Assembly (NCBI GenBank): GCA_050185195.1
Contig: JBFWZQ010000003.1
Coordinates: 1-64,000 of the forward strand
Direction: 5' to 3'
Length of the DNA stretch: 64,000 nt
Origin: CADEFQ01 sp050185195
Lineage (GTDB): Bacteria; Pseudomonadota; Gammaproteobacteria; Steroidobacterales; Steroidobacteraceae
The notes below the pieces were generated by a model. The model was not told the origin of the DNA, made no database searches, and saw only the letters and a list, made by a program, of their open reading frames with translations. Position numbers and translations under genes: made by a program. This document shows, piece after piece, positions 33,000 through 45,788 of this stretch. Every line of letters starts with the position of its first letter. Position 1 is the stretch's first letter.

Positions 33000-33411
33000 A
33001 TTTAGCACAGGGGGATTCGACGCGCAAGCGGTTCGGGCGGTGAGCAACGGGCAACGGGCAACGGGCCAGAGGCGCGCTGTGCGCGCCGGGGATCCCCACT
33101 GGCGCGGGGATTTCACGCGCCTCACGGTACTGCGCGGGGCGCCCCGCGATGGGGGCACGACCAGGGAACCTGGTGAACGGATCACCGACGAAGAGGTTGT
33201 CCGGGGAGGCAGGCGAAAGGGCTCGCCGCAAGATCGTCAGGTCGTGGGGCGTACGGAAGCCGTAGCGCAGTTTTCGTAGCAAAGCACTCCGTGTCGGGCT
33301 GAAGGAGGCTGCCGGTCGATCGCGCCACCAAGCTGGACCAACGCTTCTGGCCCGTTGCCCGTTGCCCCTGGCCCGTAGCTCGCGGCGCGGCCCGCCGCGC
33401 CGCGCCGCGCC
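33000..33411. repeat. Inverted-repeat element between VOC operon and metH
   Basis: Perfect 22-bp inverted repeats at 33049-33070 and 33346-33367, built of GGGCAAC heptads plus GGGCCAGA, flank about 275 bp. The right arm extends into a 33-bp unit (33342-33374) also found at 18552-18584. No transposase is inside; a minus-strand frame with KLRYGFRTPHDLTILRRALS is open but not recognised. The size and terminal repeats suggest a MITE-like or large REP-type element. No target duplication could be confirmed. No other gene is visible in this 410-bp gap. Confidence 0.5.
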
Positions 33412-37229
<3,818 letters not shown>

Positions 37230-37233
<4 letters not shown>

Positions 37234-38132
37234 GATGCCGCCGCCGTGGCGGTCACAGGTACAGGCTGCGGTGCCGGACGCACGCCCAGCGCGTGGCAGA
37301 TCGCGTAGGTGAGTTCGGCACGGTTCAACGTGTAGAAGTGGAAATCGCCCACGCCGTGCGCGCGCAGCCGTTCAACCTGCTCGATCGCGACGCTCGCCGC
37401 GATCAACTTGCGGGTATCGGGATCGTCGTCGAGCCCGGCGAAACGCTCGCGCAGCCGCGCGGGGATGGTGGCGCCGCAGCGCTCCGCGAAGCGCAGGACC
37501 TGCGGGAAACGCGTGATCGGCAGGATGCCGGGCACGATGGGCGCGCGGATGCCCGCCCCTGCGCAACGATCGCGAAAGCGCAGGAAGGCATCGGTGTCGT
37601 AGAAGAACTGCGTGATCGCTCGGCTCGCGCCGGCATCGATCTTGCGCTTGAGGTTCGTGAGGTCGGCGTCCGCGGAAGCGGCCTCCGGGTGTACTTCCGG
37701 ATAGGCCGCAACCGAGACGTCGAAATCCGCCACGCCCTTCAGTCCGGCGACCAGGTCGGCCGCATACGCAAAGCCCCCGGGATGGGGCTCGTAGCGGCTT
37801 GCGCCCTGCGGCGGATCGCCGCGCAGCGCCACGATGTGGCGGATACCCTGCGCCCAGTAGGCGCGTGCGACGTCGAGAATCTCCTCGCGTGGCGCGCCGA
37901 CGCAGGTCAGGTGCGGGGCGCCCGTGAGTGGGGTTTCCCGCCCGATGCGCGTGACGATGCTGTGCGTGCGCGTGCGCGTCGAGCCGTCGGCGCCGTAGGT
38001 CACCGACACGAAGCGTGGCGCAAGCGGTGCAAGGCGCTGCACCGAATGCCACAGCGTCGCCTCCATGGCGGCATCTGAGGGCGGAAAGAACTCGAAGGAA
38101 ACGGCGATCTCTCGCGCAGCCAGGCTCGTCAT
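37230..38132 (-). CDS. metF: 5,10-methylenetetrahydrofolate reductase
   Basis: 300 residues. FAD-dependent (beta/alpha)8 enzyme that makes the 5-methyl-THF used by MetH. VSFEFFPPSDAAMEATLWHS opens the barrel with the catalytic Glu. VSVTYGADGSTRTRTHSIVT, HIVALRGDPPQG and AITQFFYDTDAFLRFRDRC are family blocks. It overlaps the regulator upstream and metH downstream by ATGA, giving a strict three-gene operon. Confidence 0.97.
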
Positions 38133-39013
38133 GCGGCACTCTCGGTCGATGCCCGGTGACGGGCGTGGGCGACGAGCACGTGGGCATCCTCGTCGATGGG
38201 TTTCAGTCGTTCGGTGGCAAAGCCGGCCGCGGCCAGCAGCCGCCGCAGTTCGGTGATGGGATGCGCGACCACGTTGCCGCGCGAGTACTCAAGGAACTCG
38301 TAGGGCAGCATGATCCAGAGGGGCGCCGACGGCGCGAGGCGTGCGTACAGCTCGCGCAGGGCCGACTCCACCGCGTCGCCGCCCTGTGCCCCGCTGAAAT
38401 CGGCGATCGCGCCTCCCCAGGCGGCCGCCGCGGCCGGCAGCCGCGCACGCAGGCCCACGTCGACGCCGCGGCGATCGCAGTAGTCGCGCAGTGCCTCGCG
38501 CGCATCCGCACGCGCCACGACGACATCCAGCTTTCTCGCGAGCGACGCAGCCGCGTCGACGAGTTCGAGGTGCAGGGGCTCGAGCAACAGCAGCCGGGAC
38601 AACGACACGCCCGGCGCACTGTCGTGGATGAAGCCCGCCATCGCGCGCCCGAGCTTCGACGCACGCGGCGCCATCGGCCGCAAGGCGCGCGCACCGGTCG
38701 CGGCGCGCCCGGCATCGCGCCGGCGCACGGCATCGGCCGCGTCGATGCGCGCCAGCAGGGTCGCGACGAGCCAGGCTGCGTCCCCTTCGCTCGCGGCCGC
38801 GTAACAAACCCACTGGCCCCGGCGCGCGCGTTGCAGCAGGCCCGCTTCGCACAGCACTTTCAGGTGACGGGAGACACGCGGCTCGCTCTGGCCGATGCCC
38901 GCGGCCAGCTCGGTCACGCTCCACTCGCGCAGGGCGCACAACGCCAGCAGCCGCAGTCGGGTCGATTCCCCGGCGGCCCGAAGGATACGGGTGGCTTCAG
39001 GCAGGCTCAGCAC
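38129..39013 (-). CDS. ArsR-type regulator fused to degenerate methyltransferase domain
   Basis: 294 residues. The N-terminal winged HTH (1-75) reads ESTRLRLLALCALREWSVTE, then GIGQSEPRVSRHLKVLCEAG. A class I methyltransferase-like domain follows (about 115-285), ending in HVLVAHARHR. Intact relatives carry a GxGxG SAM loop. Here the matching stretch reads VSLSRLLLLEPLHLELVDAA with no glycine loop, so catalysis is unlikely, though a sensing role remains possible. The GTG start at 39013 lies one base from a 20-bp AT-rich dyad. Position at the head of metF-metH suggests a methionine/SAM-pool regulator that represses its own operon. Confidence 0.8.
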   Translation of the reverse strand: MLSLPEATRILRAAGESTRLRLLALCALREWSVTELAAGIGQSEPRVSRHLKVLCEAGLLQRARRGQWVCYAAASEGDAAWLVATLLARIDAADAVRRRDAGRAATGARALRPMAPRASKLGRAMAGFIHDSAPGVSLSRLLLLEPLHLELVDAAASLARKLDVVVARADAREALRDYCDRRGVDVGLRARLPAAAAAWGGAIADFSGAQGGDAVESALRELYARLAPSAPLWIMLPYEFLEYSRGNVVAHPITELRRLLAAAGFATERLKPIDEDAHVLVAHARHRASTESAA

Positions 39014-39014
39014 A

Positions 39015-39034
39015 AATTAAAGATATATTTAATT
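39015..39034. promoter_or_regulatory. AT-rich dyad at the head of the regulator-metF-metH operon
   Basis: AATTAAA and TTTAATT flank GATATA, a perfect dyad directly before the GTG start, with a further TTAATATT just upstream. Similar in character to the dyad before the other ArsR operon at 32976. It probably is the autoregulatory operator overlapping the promoter or ribosome-binding region; no good Shine-Dalgarno is visible. Confidence 0.6.
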
Positions 39035-39111
39035 CCTTAATATTCAGTGTAACGGCTGGGCGACCCACTTGTCAGCCCCTCTGTGGCTGCGTGGGCCGGA
39101 CCGGGGCCGGG

Positions 39112-39987
39112 CTAATTGATGCCGTCCGGAGCGGGTACGCCCGGCGGCCCGAAGGCGTGGGCGACGTCGATGGCATCGAAGACGTAGGGCCGATGGCAGA
39201 AATCGCAGGTCACCGTGACCCTGCCCTGCTCGCGCAGGACGTCCTGCACTTCCTCTTCGCCGAGCGAGCGCAGGACGCCGATGACACGCTCGCGGCTGCA
39301 GCGGCACTCGAATTTCACGGCCGAGCCCGAAAACAGCCGCACGTCGTCGATGGAGGCGCTGCGTCGCACCAGGACTTCGGGTGCTTCGTAGAGGAGATCG
39401 TGCGCGTCGAGGCCCGCGGCATGTTCGCAAAGCCGGTCCCAGGCCGCGCTCGCCTCGACGCCCGGCAACTGCTGCACGAGCAGCCCGCCCGCCCGCGTCG
39501 CATCGGCCGCAAGGCGAACGCGCGTCGGGAGCTGCTCGGAGGTCGCGAAATAGCCGTCGATGCATTCGGCGAGCGACGCCCCCGCGAGCGGCACGATGCC
39601 CTGGTAGGGCGCGCCCCGTTCCGCCGATTCCACCGTCACCATGATGCGGCCGCTGCCCGCGAGCTGCACGAACGCAGGCACGACACGGGCCGCGTCGAAA
39701 TGCGCGACGGCGCGGATGCGAAAGTCGTGCGTGCATTGCGCGACGAGCAGGCGCACCGCGCCGTCGCCCTGCATCTGCAGCGTCAGGCTGCCGTCGAACT
39801 TCAGCGTGGAGGCGAGCAGGACCGCAGCCGCGGTCGCCTCGCCGAGCAGGTCGCGCACGGGTGCGGGATAGTGGGCGTGCTCGCGCAAGCCCGCCCACGA
39901 CGACTCGAGCTGCACGAGCTGCCCGCGCACCGGGTGTTCCTCGAGGAGGAAGCGGCGCACGCGATCGGTGCCGGACTCCCCGCTCAC
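39112..39987 (-). CDS. hslO: Redox-regulated molecular chaperone Hsp33
   Basis: 291 residues. The N-terminal chaperone domain includes RGQLVQLESSWAGL and LLGEATAAAVLLASTLKFDG. The C-terminal redox zinc switch has CRCSRERV and CDFCHRPYVF, giving the CxC and CxxC zinc ligands whose oxidation activates the holdase. The GTG start at 39987 overlaps the gatB stop (GTGA). The linkage to gatCAB is probably a local operon extension. Confidence 0.95.
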   Translation of the reverse strand: MSGESGTDRVRRFLLEEHPVRGQLVQLESSWAGLREHAHYPAPVRDLLGEATAAAVLLASTLKFDGSLTLQMQGDGAVRLLVAQCTHDFRIRAVAHFDAARVVPAFVQLAGSGRIMVTVESAERGAPYQGIVPLAGASLAECIDGYFATSEQLPTRVRLAADATRAGGLLVQQLPGVEASAAWDRLCEHAAGLDAHDLLYEAPEVLVRRSASIDDVRLFSGSAVKFECRCSRERVIGVLRSLGEEEVQDVLREQGRVTVTCDFCHRPYVFDAIDVAHAFGPPGVPAPDGIN

Positions 39988-41423
39988 GGTCCCGCGAGCT
40001 TCTGTTTCAGCAGCTCGTTGAGCTGCGCCGGGTTCGCCTTGCCCTGCGTCGCCTTCATCGCCTGGCCGACGAAGAAACCGAAGAGCTTGTCCTTGCCCGC
40101 CCGGTATTCGGCGAGCTGGCCGGGGTTCTTCGCCATCACCTCGTCGATGGCACGCTCGATCGCGCCCGTGTCGGTGATCTGCCGCAGGCCCTTCTCTTCG
40201 ATGATCGGATCGGCGTCGCGGCCGCTCGCCCACATGGCTTCGAAGACGTCCTTGGCGATCTTGCCCGAAATCGTCTGGTCGGCGATGCGACCGACGAGAC
40301 CCGCGAGCTGCGCCGCGCCGACCCGGCTCGCGCCGATCTCGAGGTTGTCGCGGTTGAGGAACGCGGCGAGGTCGCCCGTGACCCAGTTCGCCGCGAACTT
40401 GGGCTCGCCGCCCAGGCGCTGCACGACCTCCTCGTAGTACGCCGCGAGCTCGCGGCTCGCGGTCAGCACGCCCGCGTCGTATTCCGACAGGCCGTAGCTG
40501 GCCACGAAGCGCGCCGCCTTGGCGTCGGGCAGCTCGGGCAACGCCGCCCGCACGGACGCGAGGAACGCCGCGTCGATCTCGAGCGGCAGCAGGTCGGGAT
40601 CCGGGAAATAACGATAGTCGTTCGCCTCTTCCTTCGAGCGCATCGAACGCGTCTCGCCCTTGTCGGGATCGTAGAGGCGCGTCTCCTGCACCACCTTGCC
40701 GCCGCCCTCGAGCAGGTCGATCTGGCGGGCCACCTCGAAGTTGATCGCCTTCTCGACGTAGCGGAACGAGTTCAGGTTCTTGATCTCGGCGCGCGTGCCG
40801 AACTTGTCGCTGCCCACCCTGCGCACCGACACGTTGGCGTCACAGCGGAACGACCCTTCCTGCATGTTGCCGTCGCAGATGCCGAGGTAGCGCACCAGCG
40901 TGTGCACCTTCTTCATGTACGCGACCGCTTCCTTCGCGGAACGCATGTCGGGCTCCGAGACGATCTCGACGAGTGGCGTGCCGGCGCGATTGAGGTCGAT
41001 GGCCGAGGCGCCCGCGAGCCCCTCGTGCAGGGACTTGCCGGCATCTTCCTCGAGGTGCGCACGCGTGATGCCGACGCGCTTGCGCGTGCCGTCCTCGAGC
41101 ACGATGTCGAGCGACCCCTTGCCCACCACCGGCAGCTCGTACTGGCTGATCTGGTAGCCCTTGGGCAGGTCGGGGTAGAAGTAGTTCTTGCGGGCAAACA
41201 CCGAGCGCGGCGCGATCTGCGCGCCCACCGCCAGCCCGAAGCTCACCGCCATGCGCACGGCCTCGCCGTTCAGCACCGGCAGCACGCCGGGATAACCGAG
41301 GTCGATGAGGTTCGCCTGCGCATTGGGCGCGGCGCCATAGGCGGTGGACGAGCCCGAGAAAATCTTCGATTTCGTCGCGAGCTGCGCGTGGATCTCGAGA
41401 CCGATGACGGTTTCCCAGGTCAT
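39984..41423 (-). CDS. gatB: Asp-tRNA(Asn)/Glu-tRNA(Gln) amidotransferase subunit B
   Basis: 479 residues. VIGLEIHAQLATKSKIFSGS, YFYPDLPKGYQISQYELPVV, RAGTPLVEIVSEPDMRSAKE and EIKNLNSFRYVEKAI are signatures of the kinase/tRNA-binding subunit; the YqeY-like tail covers about 400-479. Activates Asp or Glu on mischarged tRNA and receives ammonia from GatA. ATG 41423 overlaps gatA. Confidence 0.98.
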   Translation of the reverse strand: MTWETVIGLEIHAQLATKSKIFSGSSTAYGAAPNAQANLIDLGYPGVLPVLNGEAVRMAVSFGLAVGAQIAPRSVFARKNYFYPDLPKGYQISQYELPVVGKGSLDIVLEDGTRKRVGITRAHLEEDAGKSLHEGLAGASAIDLNRAGTPLVEIVSEPDMRSAKEAVAYMKKVHTLVRYLGICDGNMQEGSFRCDANVSVRRVGSDKFGTRAEIKNLNSFRYVEKAINFEVARQIDLLEGGGKVVQETRLYDPDKGETRSMRSKEEANDYRYFPDPDLLPLEIDAAFLASVRAALPELPDAKAARFVASYGLSEYDAGVLTASRELAAYYEEVVQRLGGEPKFAANWVTGDLAAFLNRDNLEIGASRVGAAQLAGLVGRIADQTISGKIAKDVFEAMWASGRDADPIIEEKGLRQITDTGAIERAIDEVMAKNPGQLAEYRAGKDKLFGFFVGQAMKATQGKANPAQLNELLKQKLAGP

Positions 41424-42886
41424 GACCAGGCCCCAGGCACGCGCGTGTGCCAGTCTGTTTCCTGCTGGAAGGCGTGCGCCGCGGCCAGCAACCTTGCCTC
41501 CGAGAAATGCGGGCCGATGAGCTGCAGCCCGACGGGCAGGTCGCCCACGAAACCGCAGGGCACCGACAGCGCCGGCACGCCGGCGAGGTTCGCACCGATC
41601 GTGTAGATGTCGTTCAGGTACATGGTGACGGGATCGGCCACCTTGGCGCCGAGCGCAAAAGCCGGTGTCGGGCTGGTCGGCCCGGCGAGCACGTCGACGC
41701 GCTCGAAGGCGCTCGCGAAGTCGGCGCTGATCAACTGCCGCACGCGCTGGGCCTGCAGGTAGTACGCGTCGTAGTAACCCGTCGACAGCACGTAGGTGCC
41801 GGTCATGATGCGACGCTTCACCTCGGCACCGAAGCCCTCGCCGCGCGAGCGTTTGTAGAGGTCGAGCAGGTCCCGCGGGTTCTCGCAGCGATGGCCGAAG
41901 CGCACGCCGTCGAAACGCGCGAGATTGGACGAGCACTCGGCCGGCGCCACGACGTAGTAGGTCGGCACCGAGAGCCCGACGTTCGGCAGGCTCACGTCGA
42001 CGAGCGTGGCCCCGAGCTGCTCGAATACCGCGAAGGCCGCGCGCAGCCGCGCCTCGTTCTGCGTATCGAGGCCCTTGTCGAAGAACTCCTTCACGACGCC
42101 GATGCGCAGGCCCTTCGCGCTCGTCGTGAGCGCGGCGACGTAGTCCGGCACCGGCGCGTCGACGCTCGTCGAGTCGCGCGGGTCGAATCCGGCCATCGCA
42201 CCGAGCAGCAGCGCGCAATCCTCGGCGGAGGACGCGATCACGCCGGCCTGGTCGAGGCTCGAGGCGAAGGCGATCATCCCGTAGCGCGAGACGCGCCCAT
42301 AGGTGGGCTTGAGGCCCGTGACGCCGGACAGGGCCGCGGGCTGGCGGATCGAACCGCCGGTGTCGGTCGCCGTGGCGGCGGGTACGAGGCGCGCGGCGAC
42401 CGCGGCCGCCGAACCGCCGGAAGAGCCGCCCGGCACCATCGCCGTGTTCCACGGGTTCCGGACGGGCCCGTACCAGCTCGTCTCGTTCGACGAGCCCATC
42501 GCGAACTCGTCCATGTTCGTCTTGCCGAGCATCACGGTGCCGGCCGCCTTCAGCTTCGCGACCACCGTGGCGTCGTAGGGCGACACGAAGTTGTCGAGCA
42601 TGCGCGAGCCGCAGCTCGTGCGCACGCCCTCGGTGCAGAAAATGTCCTTGTGCACGATCGGCAGGCCGCTGAGGGGCCCGGCCTTGCCGCTCGCCAGCGC
42701 GCCATCGGCACGCGCCGCCGCGGCGAGCGCAGCCTCGCCCGTGATCGAGATCATCGCGTTCAGCTGCGGCTGCGCCGCCTCGAGCCGGCCGAGCAGGTGA
42801 CGGGTGAGCTCGACGCTCGAAAACTCACGCCGGGCCAGCCCGTCCGCGAGCGCCGCCAGGCCGCGAACGTGCAGCGGCGCGCTCAT
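41420..42886 (-). CDS. gatA: Asp-tRNA(Asn)/Glu-tRNA(Gln) amidotransferase subunit A
   Basis: 488 residues. Amidase-signature enzyme with the Ser-cisSer-Lys triad: Lys in GLPIVHKDIFCTEGV, cis-Ser in MVPGGSSGGSAAAVAA and nucleophile Ser in TDTGGSIRQPAA. Releases ammonia from glutamine for GatB. Overlaps gatC upstream and gatB downstream by ATGA. Confidence 0.98.
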   Translation of the reverse strand: MSAPLHVRGLAALADGLARREFSSVELTRHLLGRLEAAQPQLNAMISITGEAALAAAARADGALASGKAGPLSGLPIVHKDIFCTEGVRTSCGSRMLDNFVSPYDATVVAKLKAAGTVMLGKTNMDEFAMGSSNETSWYGPVRNPWNTAMVPGGSSGGSAAAVAARLVPAATATDTGGSIRQPAALSGVTGLKPTYGRVSRYGMIAFASSLDQAGVIASSAEDCALLLGAMAGFDPRDSTSVDAPVPDYVAALTTSAKGLRIGVVKEFFDKGLDTQNEARLRAAFAVFEQLGATLVDVSLPNVGLSVPTYYVVAPAECSSNLARFDGVRFGHRCENPRDLLDLYKRSRGEGFGAEVKRRIMTGTYVLSTGYYDAYYLQAQRVRQLISADFASAFERVDVLAGPTSPTPAFALGAKVADPVTMYLNDIYTIGANLAGVPALSVPCGFVGDLPVGLQLIGPHFSEARLLAAAHAFQQETDWHTRVPGAWS

Positions 42887-43173
42887 TCGATCACCTTCGG
42901 CACGATGTAGAGGCCGGCTTCGACCCGCGGGGCGTTCTGCTGGAAAAGCCCGTGGCGGTCGGATTCCGTGACCTCGTCCGCGCGCAGCCGCTGCGCGAGC
43001 CCCGCGAGGGGGTGGGCCATCGGCTCGATGCCGCGGGTGTCGGCGCGGCCGAGCTGGCCGACCATGTCGAGGATGTTGCCGAGCGTGTCGACGTAGCCCG
43101 CGACCTCTTCGTCCCGCAGCGACAGGCGCGCGAGGTGGGCGATGTTCTCGATGTCCGTACGGTTCACGCTCAT
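42883..43173 (-). CDS. gatC: Asp-tRNA(Asn)/Glu-tRNA(Gln) amidotransferase subunit C
   Basis: 96 residues that wrap around the GatA/GatB interface. DIENIAHLARLSLRDEE, LGNILDMVGQLGRADTRGIE and the C-terminal FQQNAPRVEAGLYIVPKVIE are characteristic. ATG 43173 gives the standard length. Divergent from mreB; a TATGAT -10-like hexamer lies on the minus strand at 43205-43210. Confidence 0.96.
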   Translation of the reverse strand: MSVNRTDIENIAHLARLSLRDEEVAGYVDTLGNILDMVGQLGRADTRGIEPMAHPLAGLAQRLRADEVTESDRHGLFQQNAPRVEAGLYIVPKVIE

Positions 43174-43219
43174 GAGACGAATTTCACGAAAAAAACAGCG
43201 CGAAATCATACACCTCGTA

Positions 43220-43248
43220 TTGTTAAAAATGTTGTCGGTTGCTAGATT
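43220..43248 (+). promoter_or_regulatory. Sigma70-type promoter of mreB
   Basis: TTGTTA and TAGATT are separated by exactly 17 bases in the AT-richer gatC-mreB intergenic region, 45 bp before the mreB ATG. It is the best visible promoter for the ten-gene morphogenesis operon. Confidence 0.6.
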
Positions 43249-43292
43249 ACCGACCACTTTTACGGGGTATCCCCGAAGGTCCGGTCGCTTTC

Positions 43293-44336
43293 ATGTTCAA
43301 ACGCCTGCGGGGTTACTTTTCCAGCGATCTCTCGATCGACCTGGGTACGGCCAACACGCTCATCTATGTCCGCGATCGCGGCATCGTGCTGAACGAGCCG
43401 TCGGTCGTCGCGGTGCAGGACGAGCCCAACCGCGGCGGCAAGGTCATCGTGGCCGTGGGCGCGGACGCCAAGGGCATGCTCGGCCGCACGCCCGGGCACA
43501 TCACCGCGGTGCGCCCGATGAAGGACGGCGTGATCGCCGACTTCACGTACACCGAGAAGATGCTGCAGTACTTCATCAACAAGGTGCACGGCAACCGCAT
43601 GCTGAAGCCGTCGCCGCGCGTGCTCGTGTGCGTGCCGATCGGCTCGACCCAGGTCGAGCGTCGCGCGATCAAGGAATCGGCGGAGGGCGCCGGTGCGCGC
43701 AGCGTCGGGATCGTCAGCGAGCCGATGGCCGCGGCGGTGGGCGCGGGCCTGCCGGTGCACGAGGCCCGCGGCTCGATGGTGCTCGACGTCGGCGGCGGCA
43801 CCTCGGAAGTCGCGGTGCTCTCCCTGAACGGCATCGTCTACGCCGCCTCGGCGCGCGTCGGCGGCGATCGCTTCGACGAGGCGATCATGAACTACGTGCG
43901 CAGGAACTACGGCATCCTGATCGGCGAGGCAACCGCCGAGCGCATCAAGATCGAGATCGGCTCGGCGTATCCCGGGCAACAGGTGCGCGAGCTGTCCGTC
44001 AAGGGACGCAATCTTTCGGAAGGCGTGCCGCGCGCCTTCACGCTCAACAGCAACGAAATCCTCGAGGCGTTGCAGGAGCCCCTGCAGGGCATCGTCAGCG
44101 CCGTCAAGCAGGCGCTCGAGCAGACGCCGCCCGAACTCGGCGCCGACGTCGCCGAGCGTGGCATCGTGCTCACGGGTGGCGGCGCACTGCTGCGCGACAT
44201 CGACAAGCTGCTGATGGAAGAGACCGGCCTGCCGGTCGTGATCGCCGACGACCCGCTCACCTGCGTGGCACGCGGCGGTGGGCGCATCCTCGAGCTGATG
44301 GACGAAATGGGCCCGGGCCACTTCGGGCTGGAATAG
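43293..44336 (+). CDS. mreB: Rod-shape actin homologue MreB
   Basis: 347 residues, the same length as in Escherichia coli. The actin-fold nucleotide motifs are SIDLGTANTLIY (phosphate 1), VLDVGGGTSEVAVLSL (phosphate 2) and IVLTGGGALLRDID (adenosine). The amphipathic N-terminus MFKRLRGYFS binds membrane. Forms filaments that guide the elongasome. ATG 43293 is preferred to upstream in-frame codons because it matches the family start. Confidence 0.99.
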   Translation: MFKRLRGYFSSDLSIDLGTANTLIYVRDRGIVLNEPSVVAVQDEPNRGGKVIVAVGADAKGMLGRTPGHITAVRPMKDGVIADFTYTEKMLQYFINKVHGNRMLKPSPRVLVCVPIGSTQVERRAIKESAEGAGARSVGIVSEPMAAAVGAGLPVHEARGSMVLDVGGGTSEVAVLSLNGIVYAASARVGGDRFDEAIMNYVRRNYGILIGEATAERIKIEIGSAYPGQQVRELSVKGRNLSEGVPRAFTLNSNEILEALQEPLQGIVSAVKQALEQTPPELGADVAERGIVLTGGGALLRDIDKLLMEETGLPVVIADDPLTCVARGGGRILELMDEMGPGHFGLE

Positions 44337-44365
44337 GCGTGGCCCGCCCGAAAGCGTAGACGAGC

Positions 44366-45307
44366 GTGGTCGCCTTCGGGGGATCAGGCCGTCCCGTTCC
44401 GAGCCGCGTCGCCGCGACCGGCCTCTCGTTCACTTTCTACGCCACGCTTGCCATCGTCTGCATGTTCCTCGACCAGCGCGGCAACTGGCTCGAGTACGCC
44501 CGTTACGGGCTGTCCGCCGCCGCCTATCCGATCCAGCTCGCCGTCAATTCGCCTTCCGCGGCCTGGGACTGGCTGCGCGAAAGCTTTGCGACGCGGGAAG
44601 CCCTGCGCACGCAGAACGCGGCGCTGAGCGCCCGCAATCGCGCCCTCGAACTGCGCACGCTGCGCATGGACGCGCTGCAGGCCGAAAACGCACAGCTGCG
44701 CGCATTGCGTGCGGCGCTGCCGGACGTCGCCATGAAATGGCTCCCGGCCGAGGTCATGAGCATCGAGCTGTCGACGCTGCGCCAGCGCGTGATCGTGAAC
44801 AAGGGCGCGACCTCGGGTGTCTTCAAGGGACAGGCCGTGCTCGCGAGCGGCGGGTTGATGGGCCAGGTGCTGCGGGCGGGCCCGTGGTCGTCGGAGGTCA
44901 TCCTCATCACCGACCCCGAACACGCCGTGCCGGTGCAAGTGCTGCGCAGCGGGCTGCGCACGATCGCCGTCGGGCAAGGCAATGAGGGCGTGATGACGCT
45001 GCCCTTCCTGCCGGTGAATTCCGACATCAAGGTCGACGACCTGCTCGTCACCTCGGGGCTCGGCGGCGTGTTTCCGGCAGGCTATCCGGTCGCGCGTGTC
45101 ATCGACGTCGGTCGGGATCCCGGCCAGCCGCTGGCCCAGGTGCACGCGCAGCCGCTTGCCTCGATCGACCGCGATCGTGAAGTAACCTTCGTGTGGTTCC
45201 GGCCCGGTCACCCGGCCGCACCCGCGCCGCTCGCGGAGCAGCCGCCGCCGCCGGGAATGGCCGGCGCGCCGCAAGCGGCCCCGCCACGCCCGGGAGATGC
45301 GCCATGA
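44366..45307 (+). CDS. mreC: Rod-shape-determining protein MreC
   Basis: 313 residues. One membrane helix (about 20-35), a coiled coil (about 75-115, REALRTQNAALSARNRALEL), then the periplasmic beta-barrel domain (VIVNKGATSGVFKGQAVL, ILITDPEHAVPVQVLRSG, LLVTSGLGGVFPAGYPVARV) and a Pro-rich tail. Scaffold linking MreB, PBP2 and RodA. GTG start 44366; the stop overlaps mreD by ATGA. Confidence 0.96.
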   Translation: MVAFGGSGRPVPSRVAATGLSFTFYATLAIVCMFLDQRGNWLEYARYGLSAAAYPIQLAVNSPSAAWDWLRESFATREALRTQNAALSARNRALELRTLRMDALQAENAQLRALRAALPDVAMKWLPAEVMSIELSTLRQRVIVNKGATSGVFKGQAVLASGGLMGQVLRAGPWSSEVILITDPEHAVPVQVLRSGLRTIAVGQGNEGVMTLPFLPVNSDIKVDDLLVTSGLGGVFPAGYPVARVIDVGRDPGQPLAQVHAQPLASIDRDREVTFVWFRPGHPAAPAPLAEQPPPPGMAGAPQAAPPRPGDAP

Positions 45308-45783
45308 ACGCGCGCACGGGCGAACCGCGTGGCGCGATGCTGCTCGCGGCCTTCATCGCACTGATCTTCCAGGTCGTGCCCCTGCCCGGCTGGCTGGCGC
45401 TCGTGCGACCCGCCTTCCTCGTGATCGTCGTGCTCTACTGGTCGATGGCCGCGCCGCGTGCGGGCGGGCTCTTCTTCCCGTTCCTGTGCGGGCTCGCGCT
45501 CGATGTCTTTCGCGGCGCCGTGCTCGGCGAACACGCGCTGGCGCTCGTGACCGTCGCCTTCCTCGCGATCCGCTTCCACCTGCTGATCCGCAACAAGCCG
45601 CTCTTCGAACAGGCGCTGTTCGCTTTCGCAGCGCTCGCGCTCTACGAGTTCATCGTCTGGTGCATCGACGGCTGGAGCGGGCACTCGCTCAACTCGGGCC
45701 TGCGCTGGCTGCACCCGATCACGGGCGGGCTGCTCTGGCCGGTGGTCCACGGGCTGCTGTCGCGCACCCATCGGCCGCGCTGA
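45304..45783 (+). CDS. mreD: Rod-shape-determining protein MreD
   Basis: 159 residues with five or six hydrophobic helices: AFIALIFQVVPLPGW, PAFLVIVVLYWSM, FFPFLCGLALDVFRGAVLGE, LVTVAFLAIRFHLLIRNK. The LxLDxxxGxxLGxxAL pattern is the MreD signature. Inner-membrane partner of MreC. Overlaps mreC by ATGA and is followed by mrdA after five bases. Confidence 0.94.
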   Translation: MNARTGEPRGAMLLAAFIALIFQVVPLPGWLALVRPAFLVIVVLYWSMAAPRAGGLFFPFLCGLALDVFRGAVLGEHALALVTVAFLAIRFHLLIRNKPLFEQALFAFAALALYEFIVWCIDGWSGHSLNSGLRWLHPITGGLLWPVVHGLLSRTHRPR

Positions 45784-45788
45784 CGCGC

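Noticed and set aside
33041..33070. Tandem GGGCAAC heptads as a CRISPR or VNTR
   Set aside because: Only about three units on each side, no spacers, and the two sets are inverted copies of each other, which fits element ends better.
32995..33282. Small gene on the minus strand before metH
   Set aside because: The frame lies inside the inverted-repeat element, has no ribosome site or family resemblance, and overlaps the AT-rich operator at its end.
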